A stretch of 25,248 nt of DNA, from contig CAYGJN010000028.1 in assembly GCA_964350135.1 (NCBI GenBank), positions 1-25,248 of the forward strand, read 5' to 3'. A program made the position numbers and the translations under genes. This DNA is from CAYGJN01 sp964350135. Lineage in GTDB: Bacteria; Bdellovibrionota; Bacteriovoracia; Bacteriovoracales; Bacteriovoracaceae. Below are positions 7,644-14,948 of this stretch, one piece after another (position 1 is the stretch's first letter; each line of letters begins with the position of its first letter). The notes under the pieces were generated by a model. That model did no database searches. It had not been told where the DNA came from and saw only the letters and a program-made list of their open reading frames with translations.

Positions 7644-7668
7644 GAAATTTTTAGAAATTGTGAAAATT

Positions 7669-8607
7669 TTATTTTGCTCGACCAAATTCCTCAATGAATC
7701 TTTCTGCTCTCATGGCAGCAGCACAACCTGAGCCTGCGGCCGTGATGGCCTGTCTATAATAGGAGTCCTGAACATCACCGCATGCAAACACACCTTGAAT
7801 ATTAGTATCCGGGTGTTTTCCTTCAGTTATTATGAAACCATGGTCGTCAAGTTTAATTTGATTATTTAAAAATGCAGTATTTGGAGTATGACCAATACCA
7901 TAGAAAAGACCGTCAGTTTCTCTTTGTTCTGTTTTATTAGTTTTACTATTAAAAACCTCAATCCCTGTAAGTCCACTATCATTAAAAATTAATTTATTAA
8001 CTTCTGAATTCCAAACAAATTCAATTTTATCATTTTTCATTGCACGTTCTTGCATTGGCTTACTAGCACGAAGGTCTTCTCTTCTGTGAACAATAAAAAC
8101 TTTTTTAGCAAACTTCGTAAGAAAAGTTGCTTCTTCCATAGCTGTATCACCACCACCTACAACATGAACAATTTTGTCTCTGTAGAAAAAACCGTCACAA
8201 GTCGCACAAGTAGAGACTCCTCTTCCTGTTAACTCTTTTTCATGCTCTAGACCAAGAAACCTTGCACTTGCTCCAGTAGATATAATTACTGTTTGAGCAG
8301 TAAACTCTTTTCCGTTTTCACATTTAACTAGGTAAGGTCTTTTTGAAAAATCTACAGATGTAACATTTGTAGCAAGAAAATCAGCTCCAAAGCGAGCTGC
8401 CTGTTTTTTCATATTGCTCATTAGTTCAGGACCCATTACGCCTTCTGGAAAGCCTGGGAAATTTTCAACTTCAGTTGTTAGAGTAAGTTGACCACCAGGT
8501 TCATGTCCTTCAATTACCATAGGCTTAAACTCTGCTCTTGCAGTATATAAAGCTGCAGTTAGACCTGCTGGGCCAGTTCCAATTATTACTACGTCACGGT
8601 TTTCCAT
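7669..8607 (-). CDS. trxB: Thioredoxin reductase (NADPH)
   Basis: This FAD flavoenzyme reduces thioredoxin with NADPH. The 312-residue sequence is complete and canonical: VVIIGTGPAGLTAALYTARA (FAD-binding, 6-25), EGHEPGGQL (33-41), the redox dithiol CATC (Cys134, Cys137) in VSTCATCDGFF, VVGGGDTAMEEA (149-160) and HRRE (174-177) for NADPH, and the C-terminal GVFACGDVQD with RQAITAAGSGC completing the FAD site. AGAGGT lies upstream of the ATG at a good distance. It follows the small 64-residue gene by 23 bases, so the two are probably co-transcribed. Function is certain at family level. Confidence 0.97.
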   Translation of the reverse strand: MENRDVVIIGTGPAGLTAALYTARAEFKPMVIEGHEPGGQLTLTTEVENFPGFPEGVMGPELMSNMKKQAARFGADFLATNVTSVDFSKRPYLVKCENGKEFTAQTVIISTGASARFLGLEHEKELTGRGVSTCATCDGFFYRDKIVHVVGGGDTAMEEATFLTKFAKKVFIVHRREDLRASKPMQERAMKNDKIEFVWNSEVNKLIFNDSGLTGIEVFNSKTNKTEQRETDGLFYGIGHTPNTAFLNNQIKLDDHGFIITEGKHPDTNIQGVFACGDVQDSYYRQAITAAGSGCAAAMRAERFIEEFGRAK

Positions 8608-8630
8608 AATACCTCTAAATTTAATTGAGT

Positions 8631-8825
8631 TTAACTCTCGAGTATGCCCAGTTTCTTTTTAACAAGATCACTTCGGTCATCTTTTTCAGGGTTTAGTTCA
8701 TAATAGGCCTTCACACTGACTAGCTCATCTTTGTTTTTAACTTCTCTTGTTAGTCTAAAGCTTTCTGCTGTGAGAGTGCATTCATAATCAAAAAATACGA
8801 CCTTCTGTTTTCTACGGCGGCTCAT
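8631..8825 (-). CDS. Small basic-start protein of unknown function (64 residues)
   Basis: I do not recognise this protein. It starts MSRRRKQKVVFFDYECTL, so a run of basic residues leads into a hydrophobic strand and then a charged, mostly polar body ending DLVKKKLGILES. It has no signal peptide, membrane segment or conserved cysteine pair; a single Cys is at residue 16. The case that it is real: a strong AAGGAG Shine-Dalgarno 6 bases before the ATG, a position directly behind the divergent promoter region, and 23-base spacing to trxB. The size and compact fold potential suggest a small regulatory or binding protein, but that is a guess. It would be transcribed first, ahead of trxB. Confidence 0.7.
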   Translation of the reverse strand: MSRRRKQKVVFFDYECTLTAESFRLTREVKNKDELVSVKAYYELNPEKDDRSDLVKKKLGILES

Positions 8826-8892
8826 ATTTACTCCTTAAGTAATTTCACTACGTTGTAACACAAAAAGGGAGGACTTGGTAGCCTTGTCGCGC

Positions 8893-8911
8893 AGCATGGT
8901 AAATCTATGCT
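8893..8911. repeat. Short inverted repeat in the divergent intergenic region
   Basis: AGCAT (8893-8897) and ATGCT (8907-8911) form perfect 5-base arms around nine bases. It lies in the 161-base divergent gap 8826-8986, which otherwise holds only predicted promoter elements. It could be an operator, but the arms are short enough to occur by chance. Confidence 0.25.
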
Positions 8912-8947
8912 CTACAAATCATAACTGGTAAAAAATACGTAACCTAG

Positions 8948-8976
8948 TAAAATATAAGGAAGCCCTATTGAATGGA
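8948..8976 (+). promoter_or_regulatory. Predicted -10 box and leader with two ANGGA motifs upstream of the 490-residue barrel gene
   Basis: TAAAAT (8948-8953) is a good -10 candidate; no clear -35 is seen. The following leader contains AAGGA (8956-8960) and ATGGA (8972-8976), the second forming the Shine-Dalgarno of the TTG start at 8987. The stretch from the -10 into AAGGAAGCCC is nearly identical to the sequence before prkA (20341-20360), as reported in the findings. Confidence 0.4.
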
Positions 8977-8986
8977 GTAAAGTGCT

Positions 8987-10459
8987 TTGCTAGGACGTGC
9001 AAAATACCTGATCATTTTTTTTATCCCAGTTCTTTCTTGGTCTTTAACCCAGGTTCGAATAGCTGAAGTTAGCTCTACAAAGAATTCTGTTGTTTTGGCC
9101 TATGGTGCATTAGATGGTGTTAAAATTGGAGACCGCGGTTTCTTTCTTAAAACAACAAATAAAGAATTAATTCAAAAAGATTTTGTAGGAGAGGCTCAGG
9201 TTGTAAAAGTTTTTGACCGCTACAGTGTTTGGTATTTTACAAAAACAAAAAATCCTAATTACTTGGTTGTAGATAGTACTCTCGATTTAATGCTTTCAAA
9301 AAACTTACAAGCAGGAAAAGCACCTTTTAAAATTGTAAAAAAGCAAACAGTCAAAAAAGACGGCAATAAAACAGAAATTACTTACAAAGAAGATGATTAT
9401 ATACAAGGTGAAGTTATAAGGCCTGCTCAAGAGAGAGAAGATTTTGATGTTCAAATTTATGAGCTTGATAAATGGGTAAAGTCTCAGGATTTCCAGGACA
9501 GGTTTGAATCTCGAAAATCTAATGTTTATAGAGTGCATAAATCAATGGGAGTTATTGATCCTAAAAAAGTTATTGAAGCTGGAGAAATGAGAGAGCAGAT
9601 TGATGCTACCGTTGCGCTTTTAGATAAAACAAATAAGGAAGGTTTTAGTATTGATAAATTTTATAGTGAACAAGAAAAAGCTGAAATACATAAAGAATTT
9701 TTAAAAGATGGTACATTGGAAAAAAGTAGTGGAGGGCTGGCCAGTAAGAAGTTAAGAGATCGAAAGAAAAGAAGAGAGTTAATTCAAAATCTAAAAAAGA
9801 AAGGCCTTGATTGGTCAGAAGACTATGACGACGAGCAATTAGTAGACTTAGTTAATAGATTCGGACTTTATAAAGAGCTTAAAAGACAAGAGTATGCACT
9901 CAATCAAGTTATTTCTAGTCAATTAAACTTCTATCTTAATACGAATTTATCTGAAACAAGTGATAATGCTAAAGCACCACCAGAGGAAGTAACGTCTAAT
10001 CCTCTCAGGTTTGGAGCAGGGTACGAGTATTTTTGGTACCGACAATCTGATGAACTGAAAAAATTAACAACAGAGTTCGGGTTTTATGCTGGCTACAATA
10101 ATTATGATTTAAATGGTCTAGTTAAAACAAATGAAGAATATATAAATATTCTTGGACGTTGGTATCTTTTGCAAGGGCCTGCAACCGTTGATCGTGCCCT
10201 GCCTTTTTTGGCCTTGGGAATAAAATTGGGAAGGGCATCTGCTAAAGTTTATGGAAATACATTTAAATACGATATGCTCTCAACTTTAGTACAGGCAGGC
10301 ATTCAATATAGAATGAAAGTTAATTATGGTGCAAGATTTGCTGTTACATATGATAGTGGTGAACTAACACAGTTTTCAGGTCTAAGAGACGAGACAATAA
10401 ATTCAACAATTACTGCATCCTATTTTGATGCGAGCTTTGCTTTAAGTTATTATTTTTAA
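8987..10459 (+). CDS. Putative outer-membrane beta-barrel protein with N-terminal SH3-like domain (490 residues)
   Basis: No named family is recognised. The start has a signal-peptide shape (basic LGRAK, then a hydrophobic run to about residue 20). Residues 22-105 look like a small beta domain: VRIAEVSSTKNSVVL, AYGALDGVKIGDRGFFL, GEAQVVKVFDRYSVWYF. Similar DG(L/V)xxGD patterns occur in FlgT-like and other small beta-barrel domains. Residues about 150-320 are highly charged, mostly helical and Lys/Glu-rich. From about 340 the chain alternates aromatic and polar residues (FGAGYEYFWYR, FGFYAGYNNYDL) and ends ASFALSYYF; a terminal Phe is the usual beta-barrel assembly signal. The start is TTG 8987 with GGAG nine bases upstream. 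The next gene, ten bases downstream, has the same architecture. Location in the outer membrane is inferred; the role is unknown. Confidence 0.75.
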   Translation: MLGRAKYLIIFFIPVLSWSLTQVRIAEVSSTKNSVVLAYGALDGVKIGDRGFFLKTTNKELIQKDFVGEAQVVKVFDRYSVWYFTKTKNPNYLVVDSTLDLMLSKNLQAGKAPFKIVKKQTVKKDGNKTEITYKEDDYIQGEVIRPAQEREDFDVQIYELDKWVKSQDFQDRFESRKSNVYRVHKSMGVIDPKKVIEAGEMREQIDATVALLDKTNKEGFSIDKFYSEQEKAEIHKEFLKDGTLEKSSGGLASKKLRDRKKRRELIQNLKKKGLDWSEDYDDEQLVDLVNRFGLYKELKRQEYALNQVISSQLNFYLNTNLSETSDNAKAPPEEVTSNPLRFGAGYEYFWYRQSDELKKLTTEFGFYAGYNNYDLNGLVKTNEEYINILGRWYLLQGPATVDRALPFLALGIKLGRASAKVYGNTFKYDMLSTLVQAGIQYRMKVNYGARFAVTYDSGELTQFSGLRDETINSTITASYFDASFALSYYF

Positions 10460-10469
10460 GGATAGAAGT

Positions 10470-11558
10470 ATGAAACATTTGTTAATTCTTTTAACTCTAA
10501 TAGCTTCAAAGGTTATGGCCTTAGAAGTAGATGAAAAACTAACTTTAAGAATTCTTAGAGTCAGTGACTCTCAAAAAACAATACTGGTTAATAGAGGTAT
10601 TGAAGATGGTCTTGCTGTAAATGATCATGCGAAATTCTATCTTACTAGCGGAATGATTGCTCGGGGAGTTGTCATAAAAGTGAGTCCTTCTAGATCAGTC
10701 TGGAGCTTATATAGACTGATTGATAAGTCGCAAATTGAAACTGAAAAAGTTATGAATTTAAAAATTGCGACTCCTGTCAAAATCACTGAAGATCCTAGCA
10801 AAATGCTTACAGTTGAGCCCCTTGGGCCGCCAGGAGTAAACTCAGTGCCTGAGCCACCAAGTTCATCAAATCAAATGCTTAGAAGTAGTGAAAGTGATCG
10901 AGAGGACTTAGAAGCTCTAAAAGCTGAGACTATTTCAGAGATACCTGTGGTTGGATCTTATCAAAATAGACAAATGCATGATGGAACATGGGAATTTGTA
11001 ACTCTAGGTTATTATAATCGTATGTCTTCAAATACCACCAATGACTCTACTGATCTAAGTAGAGGTGGTAACGGAGGTGGTTATGATGTGAGCGTTGGTA
11101 TTGAAAAATACTCACAAGGGCGAGGCTCTTTTTTTGAACGTTTTTCTTTACGCGCCTTTCTTCATTATGGGCGTGCAGACTCTACTGATGTAGAAGGAAC
11201 GTCCATCACAAATACATTTTTTACGTATGGAGGTGGGATTAATATCCATTTTTACAATATGCCACAAGTGTTACAAAAGCCTATTTTCTTTTTTAGTTTT
11301 ACTGCTGGAGTTGGGGATGTAGAAGAAAGAACTCAGGACCTTTTAGTTGGACAAAGATTTACTGGCAGAGCTGGCTTTTTTAGTACAGGCCTTGGTTTTA
11401 AATATTATTTTTCAAACTTTGGGGTTCGAGCTGGAGTTGACTATTATAAAAGATTTGAAAACTATAATATATTGAATAATACAACCAACCTAAATGAAGA
11501 AATTACAAAGACTTATGACGGCCCAAGAGTTCTTTTAGGCCTTCTTTATCGCTTTTAA
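10470..11558 (+). CDS. Putative outer-membrane beta-barrel protein, paralogue-like partner of the upstream gene (362 residues)
   Basis: This is a shorter version of the preceding protein. It has a clear signal peptide, MKHLLILLTLIASKVMA, with a probable cut after residue 17. A small beta domain at 24-85 (LTLRILRVSDSQKTILV, NRGIEDGLAVNDHAKFYL, ARGVVIKVSPSRSVWSL) lines up with the upstream protein through DG-L/V, the following Asp, the KV and the SVW. A Pro/Ser/Glu linker follows at about 105-150, then a Gly- and aromatic-rich barrel from about 165 (YDVSVGIEKYS, FFTYGGGINIHFYN, FFSFTAGVGDV) ending VLLGLLYRF with a terminal Phe. An AAGGA Shine-Dalgarno spans the end of the upstream gene. The tandem arrangement suggests duplication and joint function at the outer membrane; what they bind or transport is not evident. 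Confidence 0.78.
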   Translation: MKHLLILLTLIASKVMALEVDEKLTLRILRVSDSQKTILVNRGIEDGLAVNDHAKFYLTSGMIARGVVIKVSPSRSVWSLYRLIDKSQIETEKVMNLKIATPVKITEDPSKMLTVEPLGPPGVNSVPEPPSSSNQMLRSSESDREDLEALKAETISEIPVVGSYQNRQMHDGTWEFVTLGYYNRMSSNTTNDSTDLSRGGNGGGYDVSVGIEKYSQGRGSFFERFSLRAFLHYGRADSTDVEGTSITNTFFTYGGGINIHFYNMPQVLQKPIFFFSFTAGVGDVEERTQDLLVGQRFTGRAGFFSTGLGFKYYFSNFGVRAGVDYYKRFENYNILNNTTNLNEEITKTYDGPRVLLGLLYRF

Positions 11559-11606
11559 TTAGCTTTTGTAATTACTACATATCGGCTAGATGAAGCGTTG
11601 CAGAAA

Positions 11607-11621
11607 AAGGTAAATTACCTT
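11607..11621. promoter_or_regulatory. Perfect 15-base palindrome upstream of the 646-residue gene, possible operator
   Basis: AAGGTAAATTACCTT is a perfect dyad around a central A. It sits in the 95-base gap before the next gene. A second palindrome, GTAATTAC (about 11568-11575), lies 32 bases upstream and shares the GTAA/TTAC half-site. AATAATTATT (11626-11635) is a third, low-complexity dyad. A dimeric regulator could bind here; no T-tract makes it a terminator. Confidence 0.35.
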
Positions 11622-11653
11622 CAATAATAATTATTACAAAGTTGTATAAGATT

Positions 11654-13594
11654 ATGCCTATCCGCCTGGCGCTTCTTCTAACTTGTTTACTATCACTTTC
11701 TTGTTTTTCTCAACAGAGAAAATCAGAGCTATCCCATCGTATTACACTCTACTCAACTGAAAGAATTAATCCTTACTCATTAGGAGCAAAGGGTTTTGAA
11801 GTACCTATAAAAGTTTGGAATCAGCTTATAAAGAGTACTCCTAGTAAGAGAAATTTTAAAGTAGACCAGTTTCATATATCAGTTGAGAAATTTGATGATC
11901 TTGTTCCATACTTAAGAATTACTGATTCAGATACCAAGCAGGAGTATTATCATTTTCTAGATGAATCAGACCAAAATATTAAATTATTAAGAAGTAAACT
12001 TCATCTAGTTCATTCATACAAAGCAAAACCAACAGATCTTATTAGAAGGCAGCTCGAAACTGATACTAAAAGACTTCTTCAAGTTGCTCTGAAGAAGACT
12101 TATACAAATCCAGGTCAGTGGGGAGCTGATAGTTTACAAACGTTAGATGAAGGTGAATATCTCTATGCCCAATTAGTAAAAACTTGGAAAGAGACAAGAC
12201 GAAAGAACTCTCACCTTTCAGATAAAGAATTTAAAAATTATTTTATTGATAAGAATGCAATTTATTTTGAAGATGCTCTAGGTTCTGCAGAGTTAAATAT
12301 ACTAGATGATAGGCCATTTGTTAGAGTTGCTCATCATAGTACTGAGCGTTCTTTTGTTTATTTGAAAAAAAATGAATTTGATCCAGATTCAGAATCATTT
12401 AAAAAATATATGGCCAAACAACATATTATGGCCGGTTCTCAAAGAGCAGATCAGTCAACCGGTAGAGATGTCGTAATATTTTTAGTTGATAATTATGATA
12501 ATAATATTGATCCAGATCAATTATTAGATGAGAACCGTTATATTAGTCTAAAACGATTAAGACCATATACTGCTAAATGGTGGCAAGAATATTTTAGGGC
12601 CATAGTCGAAAGACCTAATGCAAGCTCTGTGCTATTTGGTATTTTTTGGGGTGGTATTCATGCAACTTTAAGTTTTGGAACTGCTAGTTTTATTGACGAG
12701 TTTATTGCTCCTATCGATTTTAATCCTGCTCATGTTGCTGGTTTTGTTGCTGGTTGGTCAACAGTTTTTGGAACAATAAATGGTACTTTTAAAAATTGGG
12801 TTAGTACTGGTGGATATTCTAAAAAGGTTATGAAATCAATGCTCAATGGTTTACTTTTTCAATACTTAATGACAATAGTTTTGGTCTCGGATCCTTTTTC
12901 TGTATTAAATCCATTAACGATGTCTGGCTTAATGACCCATGGAATGATTTTAACAGCAACTTATTTGAGCAATCTTGCAAAACCTTATTGGTATAATTTT
13001 GCAGAAATAAGGGAGCGAAGTGGACAGACGGTCAAGCCTGTAGAGTTAGGTCCAATTAAAACAAAATGGAAGCTTGCTGACTTTGAATTCCAAACAGCTT
13101 ATCTACCACATTTTCTTATTCGTTTTTTAGAAAGAACGAATATGGGGTTACCAAAGTTTGTAAATCTAGGTGATAATATTTTTGCATCTTCAATGCCTCT
13201 CCCTGCAGGACAAGGTATTCTTCTTGCATCTGTTCCATTTGCTGAGAGGTTATTTCTCTTTTATGCCGAGTGGTATGCAAAGAAAACTCAACATCCTGAG
13301 GCCATTAAAATGGCTGCAAATGCTAGAAAATCATGGGATATGAAGAAAACTTTCTTATTAGATATAAAAGTAGTACCTCAGGTAATGCTAAAAACATTTG
13401 GTGTCACAAAATCAATGAGAGATAACGCTAGGACGAGGTTACATAAAATGTATCCGAATTATTTTTCTGAACAAACTAAAAATCAAAAAAATGCGCTTGT
13501 TAAAAAATTTGAAATCCCAGCTAAGACGACTAAAAAAACTACATGTATAAGCATTATTGATAAAGTACTGAATAAATCACTTAAGGCCGGTTAA
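11654..13594 (+). CDS. Large putative lipoprotein/membrane protein of unknown function (646 residues)
   Basis: I do not recognise this protein. From ATG 11654 it begins MPIRLALLLTCLLSLSCFSQQ, which reads as a lipoprotein signal peptide with the lipobox Cys at residue 17. A four-codon-longer start at TTG 11642 is possible; neither has a good Shine-Dalgarno. Residues about 20-310 are soluble and charged. Then come several hydrophobic stretches: about 322-342 (VLFGIFWGGIHATLSFG), 359-377 (HVAGFVAGWSTVFGTING), 400-440 (FQYLMTIVLVSDPFSVLN and onward) and about 520-540 (GILLASVPFAERLFLFYAEW). A basic tail follows. A lipidated N-terminus combined with internal membrane helices is unusual. The last 14 bases overlap the convergent glpD-like gene. 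It follows two envelope proteins on the same strand, but a palindromic element before it suggests separate control. Confidence 0.7.
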   Translation: MPIRLALLLTCLLSLSCFSQQRKSELSHRITLYSTERINPYSLGAKGFEVPIKVWNQLIKSTPSKRNFKVDQFHISVEKFDDLVPYLRITDSDTKQEYYHFLDESDQNIKLLRSKLHLVHSYKAKPTDLIRRQLETDTKRLLQVALKKTYTNPGQWGADSLQTLDEGEYLYAQLVKTWKETRRKNSHLSDKEFKNYFIDKNAIYFEDALGSAELNILDDRPFVRVAHHSTERSFVYLKKNEFDPDSESFKKYMAKQHIMAGSQRADQSTGRDVVIFLVDNYDNNIDPDQLLDENRYISLKRLRPYTAKWWQEYFRAIVERPNASSVLFGIFWGGIHATLSFGTASFIDEFIAPIDFNPAHVAGFVAGWSTVFGTINGTFKNWVSTGGYSKKVMKSMLNGLLFQYLMTIVLVSDPFSVLNPLTMSGLMTHGMILTATYLSNLAKPYWYNFAEIRERSGQTVKPVELGPIKTKWKLADFEFQTAYLPHFLIRFLERTNMGLPKFVNLGDNIFASSMPLPAGQGILLASVPFAERLFLFYAEWYAKKTQHPEAIKMAANARKSWDMKKTFLLDIKVVPQVMLKTFGVTKSMRDNARTRLHKMYPNYFSEQTKNQKNALVKKFEIPAKTTKKTTCISIIDKVLNKSLKAG

Positions 13595-14948
13595 GTTGAA
13601 TTTCCGCTCTTGGGTTTTTAAATGGCCAATGATCTTGATGAAAAAGACCAAGCCTTCTTATTAAATCATCCTTTGTTCTAACCAATTCATTTGCTAAAAT
13701 ATGATCAATATCCTGGTTAGTAACAAGCTCAGTATCAAATGGTAGAATTGTCGATATTTGTCTTAGAGGCTTCTTAGTTTTATCAGGATCATAATTACCA
13801 TTAAATTGCCCAACAATAGTTTGTGCAATTTCTTGTCCCATTGAGCGAAAAGTTGTTAATTTACCGCCGGCAATAATATAAACATTTTTTTCGGGCCTAT
13901 ATATATGATGTTCTCTACTCGCTTTGCCTAAACTGGTTTTATCATTCTTAATAAGTGGTCTAATACCAGCATAGCTGCCAATAATATTTTCTTTTGAGAA
14001 GTTATTTTCAGGAAAGAAACAGTTTAGATGATTAAAGATATATTGAATTTCATCATCTGTAACATTAGTGTCTTCTAGGTTTTTAGGAGTTGTCTCTGTC
14101 GTACCAACTAGAATTGAATTTTTTTGAGGGATAACAAATAAAACTCTATTATCACTTAATGGTAAGAGCATCGGCCCTTCTAAGTCTAAACAAGTCTTTT
14201 CTAACCAAAGGTGAACACCCTTACTTGGGAGCATTTTATTAGTCCAAAATCCTTTATATACTTTGCTTAATACTTGATCTGTGTATGGACCTAATGCAAA
14301 GATTAAATTTTTAGTATCAACTACTCTTTGAGTATTTGTTAAATTATCTCTCAAGGTTACTTTGAAGACTTTATTAGAGTAGGTATGGGAGATATACTCA
14401 ACATAGTTTAAAGCATGAGCATTATCTTCAATAACGCTATCGTAGATATTTTCTAGCACTAGTTTACAATCATCAACAATGGCATCACAATAAAAACCAC
14501 CACCCTTAAGTCCTTGATCTTTAAGTATCGGAAATTTGTTAATGGCCTTTGATCTATTTAAAATTGAGTGAGGACTATTTTCAAATGCAGATAGTAGATC
14601 ATATGTAAAAAGACCTAATCTAAACATCCACAGTGGATGTCTAGATGTTTGATAAACAGGTAAGAAAAATTGCTCTTCATAGCACAGATGAGGGGCAAGT
14701 TTGAGCCAAAGGTTTTTTTCATATAAGGCCTCTTTTACCAATGCAAAGTCATAGTTTTCAAGATATCTCAAACCACCATGGAGCATTTTTGAACTCCAAT
14801 TACTTGTTTTTGATGCAAAATCTGATTTATCAACTAAAAGAGTCTGGATTCCATGATAGGAAAGATCTCTTAAAAGACCTGCTCCAACAATTCCTCCACC
14901 GATAATAAGGCTTTCATATGAAGAAGGTATCTTATCTAGTGTCTTCAT
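13581..14948 (-). CDS. glpD: FAD-dependent glycerol-3-phosphate dehydrogenase (GlpD/GlpA family)
   Basis: This family oxidises glycerol-3-phosphate to dihydroxyacetone phosphate at the membrane and passes electrons to quinone. The 455-residue sequence has the N-terminal dinucleotide fold LIIGGGIVGAGLLRDL (14-29), then VDKSDFASKTSNWSSKMLHGGLRYLE (broadly 39-64; S-K-M-L-H-G-G-L-R-Y is the signature), PLSDNRVLFVIPQ, VGTTET, AGIRPL and AGGKLTTFR. The C-terminal cap after GGKLTTFR is only about 87 residues, against roughly 130-150 in E. coli GlpD, but the conserved ELVRTKDDLIRRLGLF segment is kept, so it looks short and not broken. The ATG overlaps the stop of the upstream acidic-protein gene in an ATGA junction, which implies translational coupling. 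The 3' end overlaps the convergent 646-residue gene by 14 bases. An anabolic or respiratory role is inferred. Confidence 0.88.
   Translation of the reverse strand: MKTLDKIPSSYESLIIGGGIVGAGLLRDLSYHGIQTLLVDKSDFASKTSNWSSKMLHGGLRYLENYDFALVKEALYEKNLWLKLAPHLCYEEQFFLPVYQTSRHPLWMFRLGLFTYDLLSAFENSPHSILNRSKAINKFPILKDQGLKGGGFYCDAIVDDCKLVLENIYDSVIEDNAHALNYVEYISHTYSNKVFKVTLRDNLTNTQRVVDTKNLIFALGPYTDQVLSKVYKGFWTNKMLPSKGVHLWLEKTCLDLEGPMLLPLSDNRVLFVIPQKNSILVGTTETTPKNLEDTNVTDDEIQYIFNHLNCFFPENNFSKENIIGSYAGIRPLIKNDKTSLGKASREHHIYRPEKNVYIIAGGKLTTFRSMGQEIAQTIVGQFNGNYDPDKTKKPLRQISTILPFDTELVTNQDIDHILANELVRTKDDLIRRLGLFHQDHWPFKNPRAEIQLNRP

Noticed and set aside
7555..7668. Possible terminator between trxB and the crotonase gene
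   Set aside because: Only short A+T arms (AGATT/AATCT, AAATTTT/AAAATTT) without GC stem; too weak to call.
8826..8986. Possible tRNA or small RNA in the divergent gap
   Set aside because: No cloverleaf or conserved tRNA loop sequence; the AGCAT/ATGCT repeat is too short.
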